Below the pieces are notes generated by a model. It saw only the letters and a program-made list of their open reading frames with translations. It did no database searches and was not told the origin of the DNA. A DNA stretch of 64,000 nt from Methylorubrum thiocyanatum (GTDB lineage: Bacteria > Pseudomonadota > Alphaproteobacteria > Rhizobiales > Beijerinckiaceae). Positions 48,046 to 58,328 of this stretch are shown piece after piece; the stretch's first letter is position 1; every line of letters begins with the position of its first letter. A program made the position numbers and the translations under genes. The stretch covers positions 434,001-498,000 of the forward strand of contig JACJIB010000003.1 in assembly GCA_014138645.1 (NCBI GenBank), read 5' to 3'.

Positions 48046-49863
48046 GTGCAGCACGCCACCGAACTCATCTCGATCATCGCGCTCGGTCTCGTCTGCGCGT
48101 TCATCGGCGGCATGCTGGCACAGCGGCTTCGGCTGCCGCCGCTCGTCGGCTACCTCGTCGCCGGCATCGCCATCGGCCCGTTCACCCCCGGCTTCGTCGG
48201 TGACCCGGCACTGGCGAGCCAGCTCGCCGAACTCGGCGTCATCCTGCTGATGTTCGGCGTCGGCCTGCACTTCTCCATCGGCGACCTGCTGGCAGTGCGC
48301 ACCATCGCCCTGCCCGGCGCGATCGTGCAGATCGCGGTGGCGACCGCCATGGGGGCGGGACTGGCCTGGGGCTATGGCTGGGGCGCGGGGGCGGGCCTCG
48401 TCTTCGGGCTGGCCCTCTCGGTGGCGAGCACCGTCGTGCTGCTGCGGGCGCTCGAAGGGCAGGGCCTGCTCGACACCGACAAGGGCCGCATCGCCGTCGG
48501 CTGGCTGATCGTCGAGGATCTCGCCATGGTGGTGGCCTTGGTGCTTCTGCCGGCGCTGGCGCCCACGCTCGGCGGCGAGGCGGCGGGGGTCGTGGGCCAC
48601 CACGTCGCGCCGGATCACGGACTCTGGGTCACGCTGGGCCTGACGCTCGCCAAGGTCGGCGTGTTCATCGCCGTGATGCTCCTCGGCGGGCGCCGCGTCG
48701 TCCCTTACCTGCTGGGGCTCGCCGCCCGCACCGGCTCGCGGGAGCTGTTCACCCTGGCGGTTCTGGCGAGCGCCGTGGGCATCGCCTACGCCTCCTCCGA
48801 ACTGTTCGGCGTCTCCTTCGCGCTGGGCGCCTTCTTCGCCGGCATGGTGCTCGCCGAATCCGACCTCAGCCATCAGGCGGCCGCCGATTCCCTGCCGTTG
48901 CAGGACGCCTTCGCGGTCCTGTTCTTCGTCTCGGTGGGCATGCTGTTCGATCCGGGGATCGTGCTGCGCGAACCGCTCTCGATCCTCGGGGTGGTCGGCG
49001 TCATCGTGCTCGGCAAGTCGGTGGCCGCCATCGCCATCGTACTCGCCTTCGGCCACCCGGTCGGCACCGCGCTCACCATCGCCGCGAGCCTCGCGCAGAT
49101 CGGCGAGTTCTCCTTCATCCTGGCCGGACTCGGCATCTCGCTCAAGCTGCTGCCGGAGGAGGGGCGCGACCTGATCCTCGGCGGGGCGCTGCTGTCGATC
49201 ACCCTCAACCCGCTCTTCTTCGTGCTGGCCGATCGCGTGTCGCGCTGGCTCGGCGAGCGGCCGGAGCTGCGCCGCCGCCTGGAGCGCCGCGCCGCCGCGC
49301 CGCTGCCGGTGCGCGCCGCCGCCCCCGAGATGCGCGGCCACGCGGTGATCATCGGCTACGGCCGGGTCGGCAGCGCCATCGGCAAGGCGCTGCAGGACTG
49401 GAACCTGCCCTTCGTCGTGGTGGAACGCGACCGGCGCCGGGTCGAGGAGTTGCGGGTGCAAGGCGTGCCGGCGGTGTTCGGCGACGCCACCGCACCCGGC
49501 ATTCTGGACGCTGCCGACATTGCCTCGGCGCGTCTCGTCGTGGTGGCGACGCCCGACCCGCATCAGGCCCGGCGGCTGCTCGCCAAGGCCCGCGCGGCCA
49601 ACCCCGAGATCGACAGCGTGGTGCGCACCCACAGCGACACCGAGCGCCGCCGGCTGGAGGAGGACGGGGTCGGCCTCGTCCTCATGGCCGAGCGGGAACT
49701 GGCGCTCGGCATGATGACCTACGCGCTGCGCAGCCTCGGCGTGCGCGAGGGCGAGGCGCGGCTGTTCGTGGATACGAGCCGCTCGGAGAGCCAGGGAACG
49801 CCGGTCGCCGAGCCGGAGATGCCGGCCCCCGAACTGCGCCAGCGCCGGGACGAGCCGGAATAG
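48046..49863 (+). CDS. ybaL: YbaL-type K+/H+ antiporter with RCK domain
   Basis: A 605-residue CPA2 family inner-membrane protein: about 12 hydrophobic segments at residues 5-390, then a cytosolic RCK/TrkA-N domain with HAVIIGYGRVGSAIGKALQDWN (Gly-rich nucleotide-binding loop), and FGDATAPGILDAADI. The N-terminal LPPLVGYLVAGIAIGPFTPG and GVILLMFGVGLHFS are CPA2 hallmarks. Probably exports K+ in exchange for protons, gated by nucleotide. GTG at 48046, 109 bases after phaC. Confidence 0.9.
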   Translation: MQHATELISIIALGLVCAFIGGMLAQRLRLPPLVGYLVAGIAIGPFTPGFVGDPALASQLAELGVILLMFGVGLHFSIGDLLAVRTIALPGAIVQIAVATAMGAGLAWGYGWGAGAGLVFGLALSVASTVVLLRALEGQGLLDTDKGRIAVGWLIVEDLAMVVALVLLPALAPTLGGEAAGVVGHHVAPDHGLWVTLGLTLAKVGVFIAVMLLGGRRVVPYLLGLAARTGSRELFTLAVLASAVGIAYASSELFGVSFALGAFFAGMVLAESDLSHQAAADSLPLQDAFAVLFFVSVGMLFDPGIVLREPLSILGVVGVIVLGKSVAAIAIVLAFGHPVGTALTIAASLAQIGEFSFILAGLGISLKLLPEEGRDLILGGALLSITLNPLFFVLADRVSRWLGERPELRRRLERRAAAPLPVRAAAPEMRGHAVIIGYGRVGSAIGKALQDWNLPFVVVERDRRRVEELRVQGVPAVFGDATAPGILDAADIASARLVVVATPDPHQARRLLAKARAANPEIDSVVRTHSDTERRRLEEDGVGLVLMAERELALGMMTYALRSLGVREGEARLFVDTSRSESQGTPVAEPEMPAPELRQRRDEPE

Positions 49864-49878
49864 GATGGATGCGGGCCG

Positions 49879-51006
49879 CTACAGGCTGTCGAGGCGGGTG
49901 ATAAAGACCGCCAGCTCGCTCTGGCGGCGGATCGCGAGCTTGCCGTAGACCGCCTTGAGCTGGCTGCGCACCGTGCTCTCGCCGATGGCGAACTGGTCGG
50001 CCACCTCCCGGGGCGCCGCGCCGCGTCCGACCAGGGCCGCGACCCGCGCCTCGGCCCGGGTCAGCCCGAACTGTTCCAGCAAGGGCTCGATGGGGCGGGT
50101 GGCCGGCGCCATCAGGTCGCGCAGGAGCAGCACCATCCCGCCTCCGAGGCCGGACACGGCCGCGGGAAACGGATCGCCGCCCCGCAGGGGGAGCCCTTCG
50201 AGGGCAAGCGGGCGCCCGCCGCCCCGGCGGCGCAGGAGGAAAACGTCCTGCCGCGGCCCGATCCGCATCGGCAAGGCGTCGGCCAGGAAGCGGTCGAAGC
50301 GCGCGGCCTCGGCGGGCTCCAACGCCTCCGGCTCGGCGCCGGTGCGCAGGGAGAGGTAGCCCACGGCCAGCGCCTCCGCCGCCGGGCTGACGAGCCGGAC
50401 CCGGCCCCGCGGATCGAGGATGACGATGCCGGCCCGCATCCGCTCCAGGGCGTTGGCAAGACCCTCCGCCTCGAGCCGCATCTCGCCCATGAGTGCCGTC
50501 AGGCGGAAAGCGCGGACCACATGCGGGCCGATGAGCCCGATCCGCTCGACCTCGGCCCCCTCGAAGGGCCCCTTGCGCACGTCGCGGGGGGTGCTGAACG
50601 ACAGGGTGTGGCTGTCCATCGGGTCGGCACCGACATAGGCGCAGAGGTTGCCGAGGCGGTGCCGATCGATGAAGTGCTGGAAGAAGGGATCGGAGCGCTT
50701 CTCGTCGGCCGTGAGATACATCTCGTCGACCGTGACCGTGCCCGGCCGCATGATGCCGCGTTGCCGGCCGAGGCGGATGCGCGTGTCGTGCTGCCACCAG
50801 CCGCCGACGCCGTAATCGAGATTCACGTCGCCGATCCGCTCGGAAGCCAGCGTCTGCGCCGTTCGCTTGGGATCATGAGAGACGATCACCGCGCCCCGGG
50901 CGCCGACCGCGTCGGCGAGCCCGTCGAGCGCGTCGGGCCACGCCGCGGGATCGAGGGCCGCCGCGTAGCAGGCGTCGATCAGGGCAAGTGGTTCGAAACC
51001 CGACAT
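49879..51006 (-). CDS. LuxR-family transcriptional regulator
   Basis: A 375-residue regulator. The C-terminal helix-turn-helix (about residues 310-370) has the LuxR pattern GLTRAEARVAALVGRG...REVADQFAIGESTVRSQL. The N-terminal 280 residues contain no known sensory motif, although residues about 180-260 resemble a PAS-like fold (RAGIVILDPRGRVRLVSPAA). The ATG at 51006 is favoured over upstream in-frame codons, which give a poorly composed extension. The upstream 315 bases (51007-51321) contain no gene; I see no operator there. The target is unknown. Confidence 0.85.
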   Translation of the reverse strand: MSGFEPLALIDACYAAALDPAAWPDALDGLADAVGARGAVIVSHDPKRTAQTLASERIGDVNLDYGVGGWWQHDTRIRLGRQRGIMRPGTVTVDEMYLTADEKRSDPFFQHFIDRHRLGNLCAYVGADPMDSHTLSFSTPRDVRKGPFEGAEVERIGLIGPHVVRAFRLTALMGEMRLEAEGLANALERMRAGIVILDPRGRVRLVSPAAEALAVGYLSLRTGAEPEALEPAEAARFDRFLADALPMRIGPRQDVFLLRRRGGGRPLALEGLPLRGGDPFPAAVSGLGGGMVLLLRDLMAPATRPIEPLLEQFGLTRAEARVAALVGRGAAPREVADQFAIGESTVRSQLKAVYGKLAIRRQSELAVFITRLDSL

Positions 51007-51321
51007 CGACCGGAGCTGCGTGAGATGCGCCTCGATTTGAAGCACATTTCGCGCCGGACGGCTGTTCCGAAATCGCAACAATGCAACACGAAGACCGGAT
51101 TGATACACCGGGTCGCTCGGTTTGGAGCGCTGTTCCGGCGCTCACAACAATCCTCATGCTGAAGATCGGCGCCGGAAGTCTCTAAGCAAGCCTCGACGCG
51201 TCTCCCGGCCGTCCCTTCCGTTGGGATTGATCGCTGCGGCGCATCTGAAGACCGAGCAGACACGCGGCCTCGAAGCCGGAGAGGCAGAGCGCGTCCCGGA
51301 ACCACCCCGCTCGACCGGCGA
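51007..51321. other. Gap between LuxR-type regulator and glyS
   Basis: No gene supported. An upstream minus-strand extension of the LuxR frame is open to 51108 but is probably non-coding. No inverted repeat or known box recognised. Confidence 0.5.
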
Positions 51322-53496
51322 TCAGCCCTCGATGCGCGAGAACTCGGCCACCTCGCGGGTGGCGGCGCGCAGGGCGTTGAGGAGCAGGAGCCGGTTCCGG
51401 CGCAGGGCCGGGTCGTCGGCGTTGACGGTGACCTTCTCGAAGAAGGCGTCCACCGGCGCCCGCAGCCGCGATAGCGCCCGCATCGCCCCCGAAAAGTCCT
51501 CGGCCGCCACCGCTGCGGAGGCCTCCTCGCGCGTCGCCGTCAGCGCCTCGGCGAGCGCCCGCTCCTCCGGCTCTCCGGAAGCCGCAAGCGCCGCGTCGGG
51601 CTCTGCATCGTAGGCGCGGCCGTCCTTCTTCTCCTCAATGCGCAGGATGTTGGCCGCGCGCTTGTAGCCGGCGAGCAGGTTCTTTCCGTCGTCGGTGGCG
51701 AGGAACGCGCCCAACGCCTCGACCCGGCGCACGACGAGCAGGAGGTCGTCCTGGCCAGGCAGAGCGAAGACGGCATCGATCAGGTCGTGGCGAGCGCCCT
51801 GATCGCGAAGGTAGACCTTGAGGCGGTCGGCGAAGAAGGCGAGGAGGTCCTTCGCCCGCGGATCGGTCAACTCGGTGTCTTCGTCGAGCGCGTCGAGTGC
51901 GGCGACGCTCGACAGGTCGAGGATCGCGACGGACTTCCCCGGCAGTTCGTCGAAGGCATCCCAGATCGGCCCGTCGAGAAGCGGTAGACGCAATCCGTTC
52001 TCGAGGATCAGGCGGATCACGCCGAGCGCGGCACGGCGCAGACCGAACGGATCCTTGCTGCCCGTGGGCTTCTCGTCGATCGACCAGAAACCGGCCAGCA
52101 GATCGAGCTTGTCGGCCATCGCGACCGCGATCGACACGATCTCCGTCGGCACGCGATCGCTTGGGCCGAGCGGCTTGTAATGCTCCTCGATGGCGGCCGC
52201 GACGCGCGGATCCTCGCCCTGCAAGGTCGCATATTTGCGCCCCATCAAGCCCTGGAGTTCCGGAAACTCGCCGACCATCTCGGTTACGAGATCCGCCTTG
52301 GCGAGGCGCGCTGCCCGCTCGACGAGATCAAGGTCGAACTGGACGTCGATGTCGGAGGCGATCCGACGCGCCAGACCGGCGATGCGGGCGACCCGCTCGC
52401 CCTGCGTCCCGAGCTTCTCGTGGAAGACGATCGCATCGAGCTTCGGCAGCCGGTCTTCGAGCTTGGTCGCCTTGTCGGTCTCCCAGAAGAACCGTGCGTC
52501 CGAGAGACGGGCGCGCACCACGCGCTCGTTGCCGGCGGTGATCGCCGCGCCGCCGTCGGAGGCGACGAGGTTCGAGACGAGCAGGAAGGCGGGTGCCAGT
52601 TCCTCCGAGCCGGATTTGCGCAGGACGAAGCATTTCTGGTTGGCGCGGATGGTCGCGCGGATCGCTTCGGCCGGGATCTCGAGGAAGCGCTCCTCGAACG
52701 AACCCATCAGCACCACGGGCCGCTCCACAAGCCCGGCGACCTCCTCCAGCAGGCCCTCGTCCTCCACGAGGTCGAGGCCGCGGGCGAAGGCGAGATCCTT
52801 GGCGTCGTGCAGGATGATGTCCTTGCGCCGGTCGGCGTCGAGGATCACGTCGGCGCGCTCCAGGGCCGGCACGTAATCGTCGAAGCGGCGCACCTCGAAC
52901 GGCTCGGGACTGAGGAAGCGGTGGCCGCGCGTCGTGGTGCCGGCGCTGATGCCCTCGACCGCGAACGGCACCACGTCCGGCGTCTCGGTCTCGGGGCCGA
53001 AGGTGGCGACGATCGATTGCAGCGGGCGCACCCAGCGCAGGGAGCCGGGCTGGGCCGAGGCCGCGCCCCAGCGCATCGATTTCGGCCAGGGGAAGCTCTT
53101 GATGATGCCCGGCAGGATCTCGGCCAGCACGTCGAGGGTCTCGCGGCCGGGCCGCTCGATCACCGCGAGGTAGAACTCGCCCTTCTTCGGATCGGTGACG
53201 GTGGTGGCCTGATCGAGGCTCGACAGCCCCGCGCTCTTCAGAAAGCCCTGCACGGCCGCCTCGGGCGCGCCGACGCGCGGTCCGCGCCGCTCCTCGCGCA
53301 CGGCCTCGCCGCGGGCGGGCAGCCCGGCCACGTGCAGCGCCAGCCGCCGCGGCGTCGCAAAGGCCTTGGCGCCCTCGTAGAGGAAACCGCGCTCGACCAG
53401 CGCGTCGGTGACGAGCTTCTTCAGATCCTCGGCCGCACGCCGCTGCATGCGCGCGGGGATCTCTTCGGAGAGGAGTTCGAGGAGGAGGTCAGGCAT
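51322..53496 (-). CDS. glyS: Glycyl-tRNA synthetase beta subunit GlyS
   Basis: A 724-residue subunit of the bacterial (alpha2beta2) glycyl-tRNA synthetase. It carries the N-terminal [18 protein letters not shown], the EERRGPRVG segment, [20 protein letters not shown], and an HD-like metal/anticodon-binding C-terminal half with [14 protein letters not shown] and [18 protein letters not shown]. Length is slightly above 690, normal for the beta subunit. It lies in a minus-strand run with glyQ, but separated from it by the phosphatase and small exported protein genes. Confidence 0.96.
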   Translation of the reverse strand: MPDLLLELLSEEIPARMQRRAAEDLKKLVTDALVERGFLYEGAKAFATPRRLALHVAGLPARGEAVREERRGPRVGAPEAAVQGFLKSAGLSSLDQATTVTDPKKGEFYLAVIERPGRETLDVLAEILPGIIKSFPWPKSMRWGAASAQPGSLRWVRPLQSIVATFGPETETPDVVPFAVEGISAGTTTRGHRFLSPEPFEVRRFDDYVPALERADVILDADRRKDIILHDAKDLAFARGLDLVEDEGLLEEVAGLVERPVVLMGSFEERFLEIPAEAIRATIRANQKCFVLRKSGSEELAPAFLLVSNLVASDGGAAITAGNERVVRARLSDARFFWETDKATKLEDRLPKLDAIVFHEKLGTQGERVARIAGLARRIASDIDVQFDLDLVERAARLAKADLVTEMVGEFPELQGLMGRKYATLQGEDPRVAAAIEEHYKPLGPSDRVPTEIVSIAVAMADKLDLLAGFWSIDEKPTGSKDPFGLRRAALGVIRLILENGLRLPLLDGPIWDAFDELPGKSVAILDLSSVAALDALDEDTELTDPRAKDLLAFFADRLKVYLRDQGARHDLIDAVFALPGQDDLLLVVRRVEALGAFLATDDGKNLLAGYKRAANILRIEEKKDGRAYDAEPDAALAASGEPEERALAEALTATREEASAAVAAEDFSGAMRALSRLRAPVDAFFEKVTVNADDPALRRNRLLLLNALRAATREVAEFSRIEG

Positions 53497-53612
53497 GCGC
53501 GCGGGAATAGCCGCCCGCTCAAGCCGCGTCGAGACGGGAGATGGGCTCCGCCTGTCACCGCCGCCGCTTCGTCAGGGCGCGACGCAGCAGCGAACGGATC
53601 CACCGGAGCCGA

Positions 53613-55535
53613 TCACCCGATCCGGCCGCCCCCTTTCCGCCGCACCGCCACGACGGACGGGCGCGGCGGCAGATCCGGCGAAAAGTCCGGCCAGCGGGTC
53701 GAGGGTTTCTCGTAGGAGCCCAGCGCGCCCTCCTCGTCGGGCTCACCGGGGTGCTGGACCGCGACGAAGAAGGTCGCGTCGTCGGGGGTGAAGCAGGGGC
53801 CGCACATCTCGGCGCCCACCGGCACCCGCAGGAAGTGGCGCGACGTGCCCCGGCGCGGACCATCCGTCTCCACCGCCCAGATGCCGTCGGCCCGGCCGGT
53901 GGCACGGCGGTTGTTGCCGTCGGTGGCGATCCAGAGCCGGCCGCTTCCGTCGAAGGTGCAGTTATCGGGCATGCCGAACCAGCCATTTTCGGTGGTCAGC
54001 GCGGAAAAACTCGCCTGCACCGCGGGCTTCGACGGGTCGCCGCAGCGCACCAGCACCTCCCAGCGGAAGGTCTCCGCGCCGTGGTCGGTGCCGTCGGGAG
54101 CGATCTCGATGACGTGGCCGAAGGCGTTGGGGCCGCGCGGATTGGCCGGCTCCGCCTGGTCGGCGGTGCGCTTCCCGTTGTTGGTCAGCATCACATAGAC
54201 CCGGCCGGTGCGCGGGTTCGCCTCGATATCCTCGGGCCGGTCCATCGGCGTGGCGCCGAGCTGCCGGGCAGCGCGGCGGGCCTCGATCAGCACGTCGGCT
54301 TGGCTGGCAAAGCCGCTTCCTGCGTCGAGCCCATTGGCGCCGTGGACCAGCGGCAGCCAGCGGCCGGTGCCATCGGGCTCGAACCGGGCGACGCTGAGCG
54401 TGCCGGCATCGAGGAGATCGGCATTGGCGCCGCGCTCCGGCTGTACCCGGTCCCGGCTGACGAAGCGGTAGACGTGCTGGAAGCGCTCGTCGTCGCCGAG
54501 ATAGACGACATAGCGCCCGTCGAGCGAGCGCGCCCCGGCCGCGCCCTCGTGCTTGAACCGGCCGAGCGCCGTACGCTTCTTCGGGGCCGAGCCCGGATCG
54601 AACGGGTCGATCTCGACCACCCAGCCGAAACGGTTCGGCTCGTTCGGCGTCCGCGCCAGATCGAAGCGCGGGTGGAAGCGGCTCCAGGCGTATTGCACCG
54701 CGCCCATGCCGAGGGCCTTGGCGTTGCCGGCTTCGGGATGGTCCGCGGGAAGGGCGCCGGCGAAGTAGTAGTTGATGTTCTCCTCGCCCGAGAGCCACGT
54801 GCCCCAGGGCGTGACGCCGCCGGAGCAGTTGTTGATCATGCCGAGCACGCGCCGGCCGCTCGGGTCGGCCTCGGTGACGAGGCGCGGATGGCCGGCGGCG
54901 GGGCCGGTGAGGTCGATCGGCGTCTGCGCCGTGATGCGCCGGGTGTAGGGCGAGCCGATGACAGGGCGCCAACCGTCATCGTCGCGCACGATCTCGACCA
55001 CCGAGCCGCCATGGGCCGCCATCTCCACCGCGACCTGCTCGGAGCTCAACGCGCCGATCACCCCCTTGCGGTCGGCGGCCGCAAGGCCGGGAAACATCAG
55101 CTCGGCATTGGTGTATTCGTGGTTGACGACGAGCAGGCCGCGACGGCCCGCAGCGTCGAGCGGGATGAAGCCGACGAAGTCGTTGTTGTAGCCGAACTGG
55201 CGCTCCTGCCGGGCGGCGCTCTGTCGGCGCGGATCGAAGGCGGGCGCATCGGCAAAGAGCGGGTCGCCCCAGCGCAGGAGCGGCTTGGCCTCGTAGCCAT
55301 CGGCGACGTGCAGGTGCTCGTCGACGCCGGCCGTCAATTCGGGAAAGTCGAAGGCCGCCGCCTCAGCCGAAATCTCGGATGCTTCGGCACGGGAGGGCAC
55401 AGCCTGCGGCGCGAGGCCGGCCGCGAGGGCGGCGGCCAGCGAGCCGCGCATCAGGTCGCGGCGGGAGAAGCGGAGCGCGATCACCGCGTCGAGTGTCGGG
55501 GCGTTTGGGCTCGGGCCGTCGGGCGAGTCGGACAT
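53613..55535 (-). CDS. phoX: PhoX-family alkaline phosphatase (DUF839), Tat-exported
   Basis: A 640-residue exported metal-dependent phosphatase releasing phosphate from esters. A twin-arginine signal (FSRRDLMRGS, residues about 27-36) precedes an Ala-rich h-region. The PhoX/DUF839 core shows FVGFIPLDAAGRRGLLVVNH EYTN region, PWGTWLSGEENINYYFAG, GWVVEIDPFDP and the ETDGPRRG segment near the end, all carrying acidic residues likely to bind Ca/Fe. The ATG at 55535 fits the Tat signal. It lies between two halves of glycyl-tRNA synthetase genes, 116 bases upstream of glyS and 99 bases after a small exported gene. A Pho box is not visible. Confidence 0.88.
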   Translation of the reverse strand: MSDSPDGPSPNAPTLDAVIALRFSRRDLMRGSLAAALAAGLAPQAVPSRAEASEISAEAAAFDFPELTAGVDEHLHVADGYEAKPLLRWGDPLFADAPAFDPRRQSAARQERQFGYNNDFVGFIPLDAAGRRGLLVVNHEYTNAELMFPGLAAADRKGVIGALSSEQVAVEMAAHGGSVVEIVRDDDGWRPVIGSPYTRRITAQTPIDLTGPAAGHPRLVTEADPSGRRVLGMINNCSGGVTPWGTWLSGEENINYYFAGALPADHPEAGNAKALGMGAVQYAWSRFHPRFDLARTPNEPNRFGWVVEIDPFDPGSAPKKRTALGRFKHEGAAGARSLDGRYVVYLGDDERFQHVYRFVSRDRVQPERGANADLLDAGTLSVARFEPDGTGRWLPLVHGANGLDAGSGFASQADVLIEARRAARQLGATPMDRPEDIEANPRTGRVYVMLTNNGKRTADQAEPANPRGPNAFGHVIEIAPDGTDHGAETFRWEVLVRCGDPSKPAVQASFSALTTENGWFGMPDNCTFDGSGRLWIATDGNNRRATGRADGIWAVETDGPRRGTSRHFLRVPVGAEMCGPCFTPDDATFFVAVQHPGEPDEEGALGSYEKPSTRWPDFSPDLPPRPSVVAVRRKGGGRIG

Positions 55536-55634
55536 GGTGGCGCGTCTCATCAGCCGTTCGAAGGCGGCGCGCCTACGCCCGCCAGATGTCGCTTCGATGA
55601 CGGGACCGCTTTCGGGTCAGCGGCGTGGCGGCCG

Positions 55635-56078
55635 CTATCGAAGCGGTGCGGAGAGGAGGGCCACGAGATCCCAGGTCTCGCCCTTCAGCGATCGGACATT
55701 GGCGATCTTCCAGGCGCCGTCTCCGCGCAGGAGAACGTAGCGCAGTTCCTGCGGGCCGCCGTTGCGGAAGGTCGCCCGCACCTCGGCCCGGTCCCCCTCG
55801 CCGGGGAGACGGGTCAGCGTCAGGGATCTGGCGAAATCCGGCTCGGTGTCCTGGCCGTTGACATGGAAGGCGAAGCCGAGCCGCCCGACCTCGCCCTTCG
55901 CCTCGCGCCGGTCGCGCTCGTACAGCGCGCGCAGGGACCGGGCATAGAAGCGCACGGCGTTGATATCGTCCGTCGCGTAGAAGGCGCGCACGGTCTCGAC
56001 CGGATCGGTCGCGGACTGGGCGAAGGCCGGCCCCGCCAGAAGCGCGAACGTCGCAGCGAGGACGGCGCGCCGCCGCAT
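55635..56078 (-). CDS. Small exported protein, DUF3828-like
   Basis: A 147-residue protein with a signal peptide (residues 1-20, ending AFAQ). The mature part (VETVRAFYATDDINAVRFYA...) contains one alpha/beta unit with WKIANVRSLKGETWDL, like exported NTF2-like/DUF3828 proteins. The start lies one base after the glyQ stop, so it is surely in the glyQ transcript. No catalytic residues visible. Unknown function. Confidence 0.7.
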   Translation of the reverse strand: MRRRAVLAATFALLAGPAFAQSATDPVETVRAFYATDDINAVRFYARSLRALYERDRREAKGEVGRLGFAFHVNGQDTEPDFARSLTLTRLPGEGDRAEVRATFRNGGPQELRYVLLRGDGAWKIANVRSLKGETWDLVALLSAPLR

Positions 56079-56079
56079 C

Positions 56080-57018
56080 TCAGGCCGCCGCCGCGTGGCC
56101 GCCGGCCTCCGTCTTCAGCCACGCGGCACCGCAGGCCTTGGCCAGTTCGCGCACCCGCAGGATGTAGCTCTGGCGCTCGGTGACCGAGATCACCCCGCGG
56201 GCATCGAGCAGGTTGAAGACGTGGCTGGCCTTGATGCACTGGTCGTAGGCCGGCTGCACGATGCGGTGACGCGCGGCCTCCGACTCGGGCGCGCCGGCTT
56301 CGAGATAGAGGTGGCAGGCCTTCTCCGCGTCGGCGAAGTGGCGAAACAGCATCGCCGTGTCCGCGGCCTCGAAGTTGTGGCGCGAATATTCCTGCTCGGC
56401 CTGGAGGAAGACGTCGCCGTAGGTGACCTTGTCCTCGCCCTCGCTGCCGTTGAAGTTGAGGTCGTAGACGTTCTCGACGCCCTGCACATACATGGCGAGG
56501 CGCTCGAGCCCGTAGGTCAGCTCTCCGGCCACCGGCGCGCATTCGAAGCCCGCGACCTGCTGGAAATAGGTGAACTGGCTCACCTCCATCCCGTCGCACC
56601 AGCATTCCCAGCCCAGGCCCCAGGCGCCCAGCGTCGGGCTCTCCCAATCGTCCTCGACGAAGCGGATGTCGTGGAGCTTGAGATCGACGCCGATCGCGTC
56701 GAGCGAGGCGAGGTAGAGTTCCTGCAGGTTCGGCGGGTTCGGCTTCAGGATCACCTGAAACTGGTAGTAGTGCTGCAGCCGGTTCGGGTTCTCGCCGTAG
56801 CGCCCGTCCTTCGGGCGGCGGGAGGGCTGCACGTAGGCCGCCTTCCAGGGCTTCGGGCCGAGCGCCCGCAGGGTCGTGGCCGGATGGAAGGTGCCGGCGC
56901 CGACCTCCATGTCGTAGGGCTGGAGGATCACGCAGCCCTTGGCCGCCCAGAAGCGCTGCAGGGTGAGAATCAGGCCCTGGAACGAGCGGGTGGGCGAGAG
57001 GTCGGCGTCGCTCGGCAT
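56080..57018 (-). CDS. glyQ: Glycyl-tRNA synthetase alpha subunit GlyQ
   Basis: A 312-residue catalytic subunit of glycyl-tRNA synthetase. It has [86 protein letters not shown] and the class II motif-3-like ending. It is the first gene of a minus-strand run ending with glyS; between them sit a small exported protein gene and phoX. Length is normal for the family. Confidence 0.97.
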   Translation of the reverse strand: MPSDADLSPTRSFQGLILTLQRFWAAKGCVILQPYDMEVGAGTFHPATTLRALGPKPWKAAYVQPSRRPKDGRYGENPNRLQHYYQFQVILKPNPPNLQELYLASLDAIGVDLKLHDIRFVEDDWESPTLGAWGLGWECWCDGMEVSQFTYFQQVAGFECAPVAGELTYGLERLAMYVQGVENVYDLNFNGSEGEDKVTYGDVFLQAEQEYSRHNFEAADTAMLFRHFADAEKACHLYLEAGAPESEAARHRIVQPAYDQCIKASHVFNLLDARGVISVTERQSYILRVRELAKACGAAWLKTEAGGHAAAA

Positions 57019-57098
57019 GGAAGGTCCGACAGAAGGGAAGGTGCCGGACCGTTTAAGAGCGGGGGGCGGGGTGTCAAGCGAACCGCCCCCGCGATGCG

Positions 57099-57257
57099 CT
57101 AGGTCCGGGGCGCGGACCGGGTGAAGTTCCGCTTGGCCGTCCGGTCCTTCGGCACCGCCTGAATCGCGGGCTTGGCAGACAGCAAACGCTTCACGCGTTC
57201 GTTGAAGTCGGACGACGAGACGGGGCGTGCGCCCCCCTTATCCAGAGCCTGAGCCAT
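57099..57257 (-). CDS. Hypothetical small basic protein
   Basis: A 52-residue, Lys/Arg-rich protein starting [12 protein letters not shown]; no signal or membrane segment. Many such small basic frames exist near ribosome-related genes, and it lies 80 bases upstream of glyQ on the same strand, but no family is recognised and it might not be translated. Included because codon composition matches neighbours. Confidence 0.35.
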   Translation of the reverse strand: MAQALDKGGARPVSSSDFNERVKRLLSAKPAIQAVPKDRTAKRNFTRSAPRT

Positions 57258-57505
57258 CGTGGCCTCCGCATGTACGCCCAAGGCACGGGATTGCGCGGAG
57301 GGTCTCCATCATATGGGGCGGCGGCGCCGCTTTACGAGGCCGACGGAAATCGGACGGGTGCGCCGGGTTCCGTGCGTCGCGGCACATCATTTTACGATGC
57401 GCAGCGCCACACCGGGAACGGCAAAGGTTTCAGCCAAGTTAATAGGGCGAAGGAACAGCCGCGCTTCGCTGCTCTCGGCGAGCGGATACCAGATTTGGAT
57501 CGATC

Positions 57506-57751
57506 ATGCGCAAGGGATTGACTGTTTTCGCCGCTCTCGTCACGGCTTCGCTCGCCACCACGTCGCTCGTCATGGCGAGCTCGAACGCGCGCGCGACGTC
57601 CGACGGCACCGAGACCATCGAGAAGACGGTCGCGGTCACGCCCGTAGAGGTCGCGCCGGTCGCCGCCATGCCCGCCGCCGAGACCTGCACCCGCAAGGTC
57701 CGGGTGGTCTATTCCGGCTACGCCACCGCCCCGGCCGGCTGCCTGCGCTGA
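57506..57751 (+). CDS. Small exported protein
   Basis: An 81-residue protein with a signal-like N-terminus (residues 1-25) and a Thr/Ala/Val-rich mature part ending with two cysteines. Divergent, with 248 bases, from the small basic gene; the intergenic region holds no motif I recognise. Function unknown. Confidence 0.55.
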   Translation: MRKGLTVFAALVTASLATTSLVMASSNARATSDGTETIEKTVAVTPVEVAPVAAMPAAETCTRKVRVVYSGYATAPAGCLR

Positions 57752-57761
57752 CGGGCCGCCG

Positions 57762-58325
57762 TCAGGGCCGGATCGCGCATCGATCCCGCAGCCCCGCGAG
57801 AATCCGCTCGAACACCTCCGTCCGGTCGAGGGCGCGGGCCAGCACCAGCGCCCCCTGGATCCCGCCCACGACCTCCTCGGCCAGCGCGTCCGCCGTCTCC
57901 GGCGGGTGACCCGCGCGGACCAGCGCCTGCGAGAGCGCCACCACCCACTCCGCGAAATAGGCCCGCAGCCTCTCTCCGAACCGGTCGCGGGCATCGCTCA
58001 GGCTCAAGGCCCCAACGAGACAGACCCGGCGGCCGGAGCGGAAGTAGGCGGCAACGGTCCCGAACATCGCCGCCACCGCCGCGTCCGCGTCCGCGTCGTT
58101 TGCCTCCCGCAAGGGGCGGAAGACCTGGGCCGCGAACCAGCCGTCGATCTCGGCGAGCACCGCCTGCGCCATCTCCTCCTTTCCGCCGGGGAAGAAGTGG
58201 TAGAGGCTGCCCTTGCCGAGCCCCGTCGCCTGCGAGATCAGCGACAGGCTCGCGCCCTCGTAGCCGTGCTCGCGAAACACCTCCGCGAGCCGTGGCAACA
58301 GGTCGGACCGCTCGGCGCGCGCCAC
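57762..58325 (-). CDS. TetR-family transcriptional repressor
   Basis: A 187-residue repressor. Residues 6-52 form the TetR helix-turn-helix (FREHGYEGASLSLISQATGLGKGSLYHFF), and the rest is a helical ligand-binding and dimerisation domain with a Cys/Val-rich pocket region. The gene starts 3 bases after the stop of the NTF2-like gene on the same strand, so the two are probably one transcript controlled by the double palindrome at 58810-58838. Ligand unknown. Confidence 0.88.
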   Translation of the reverse strand: MARAERSDLLPRLAEVFREHGYEGASLSLISQATGLGKGSLYHFFPGGKEEMAQAVLAEIDGWFAAQVFRPLREANDADADAAVAAMFGTVAAYFRSGRRVCLVGALSLSDARDRFGERLRAYFAEWVVALSQALVRAGHPPETADALAEEVVGGIQGALVLARALDRTEVFERILAGLRDRCAIRP

Positions 58326-58328
58326 GCG

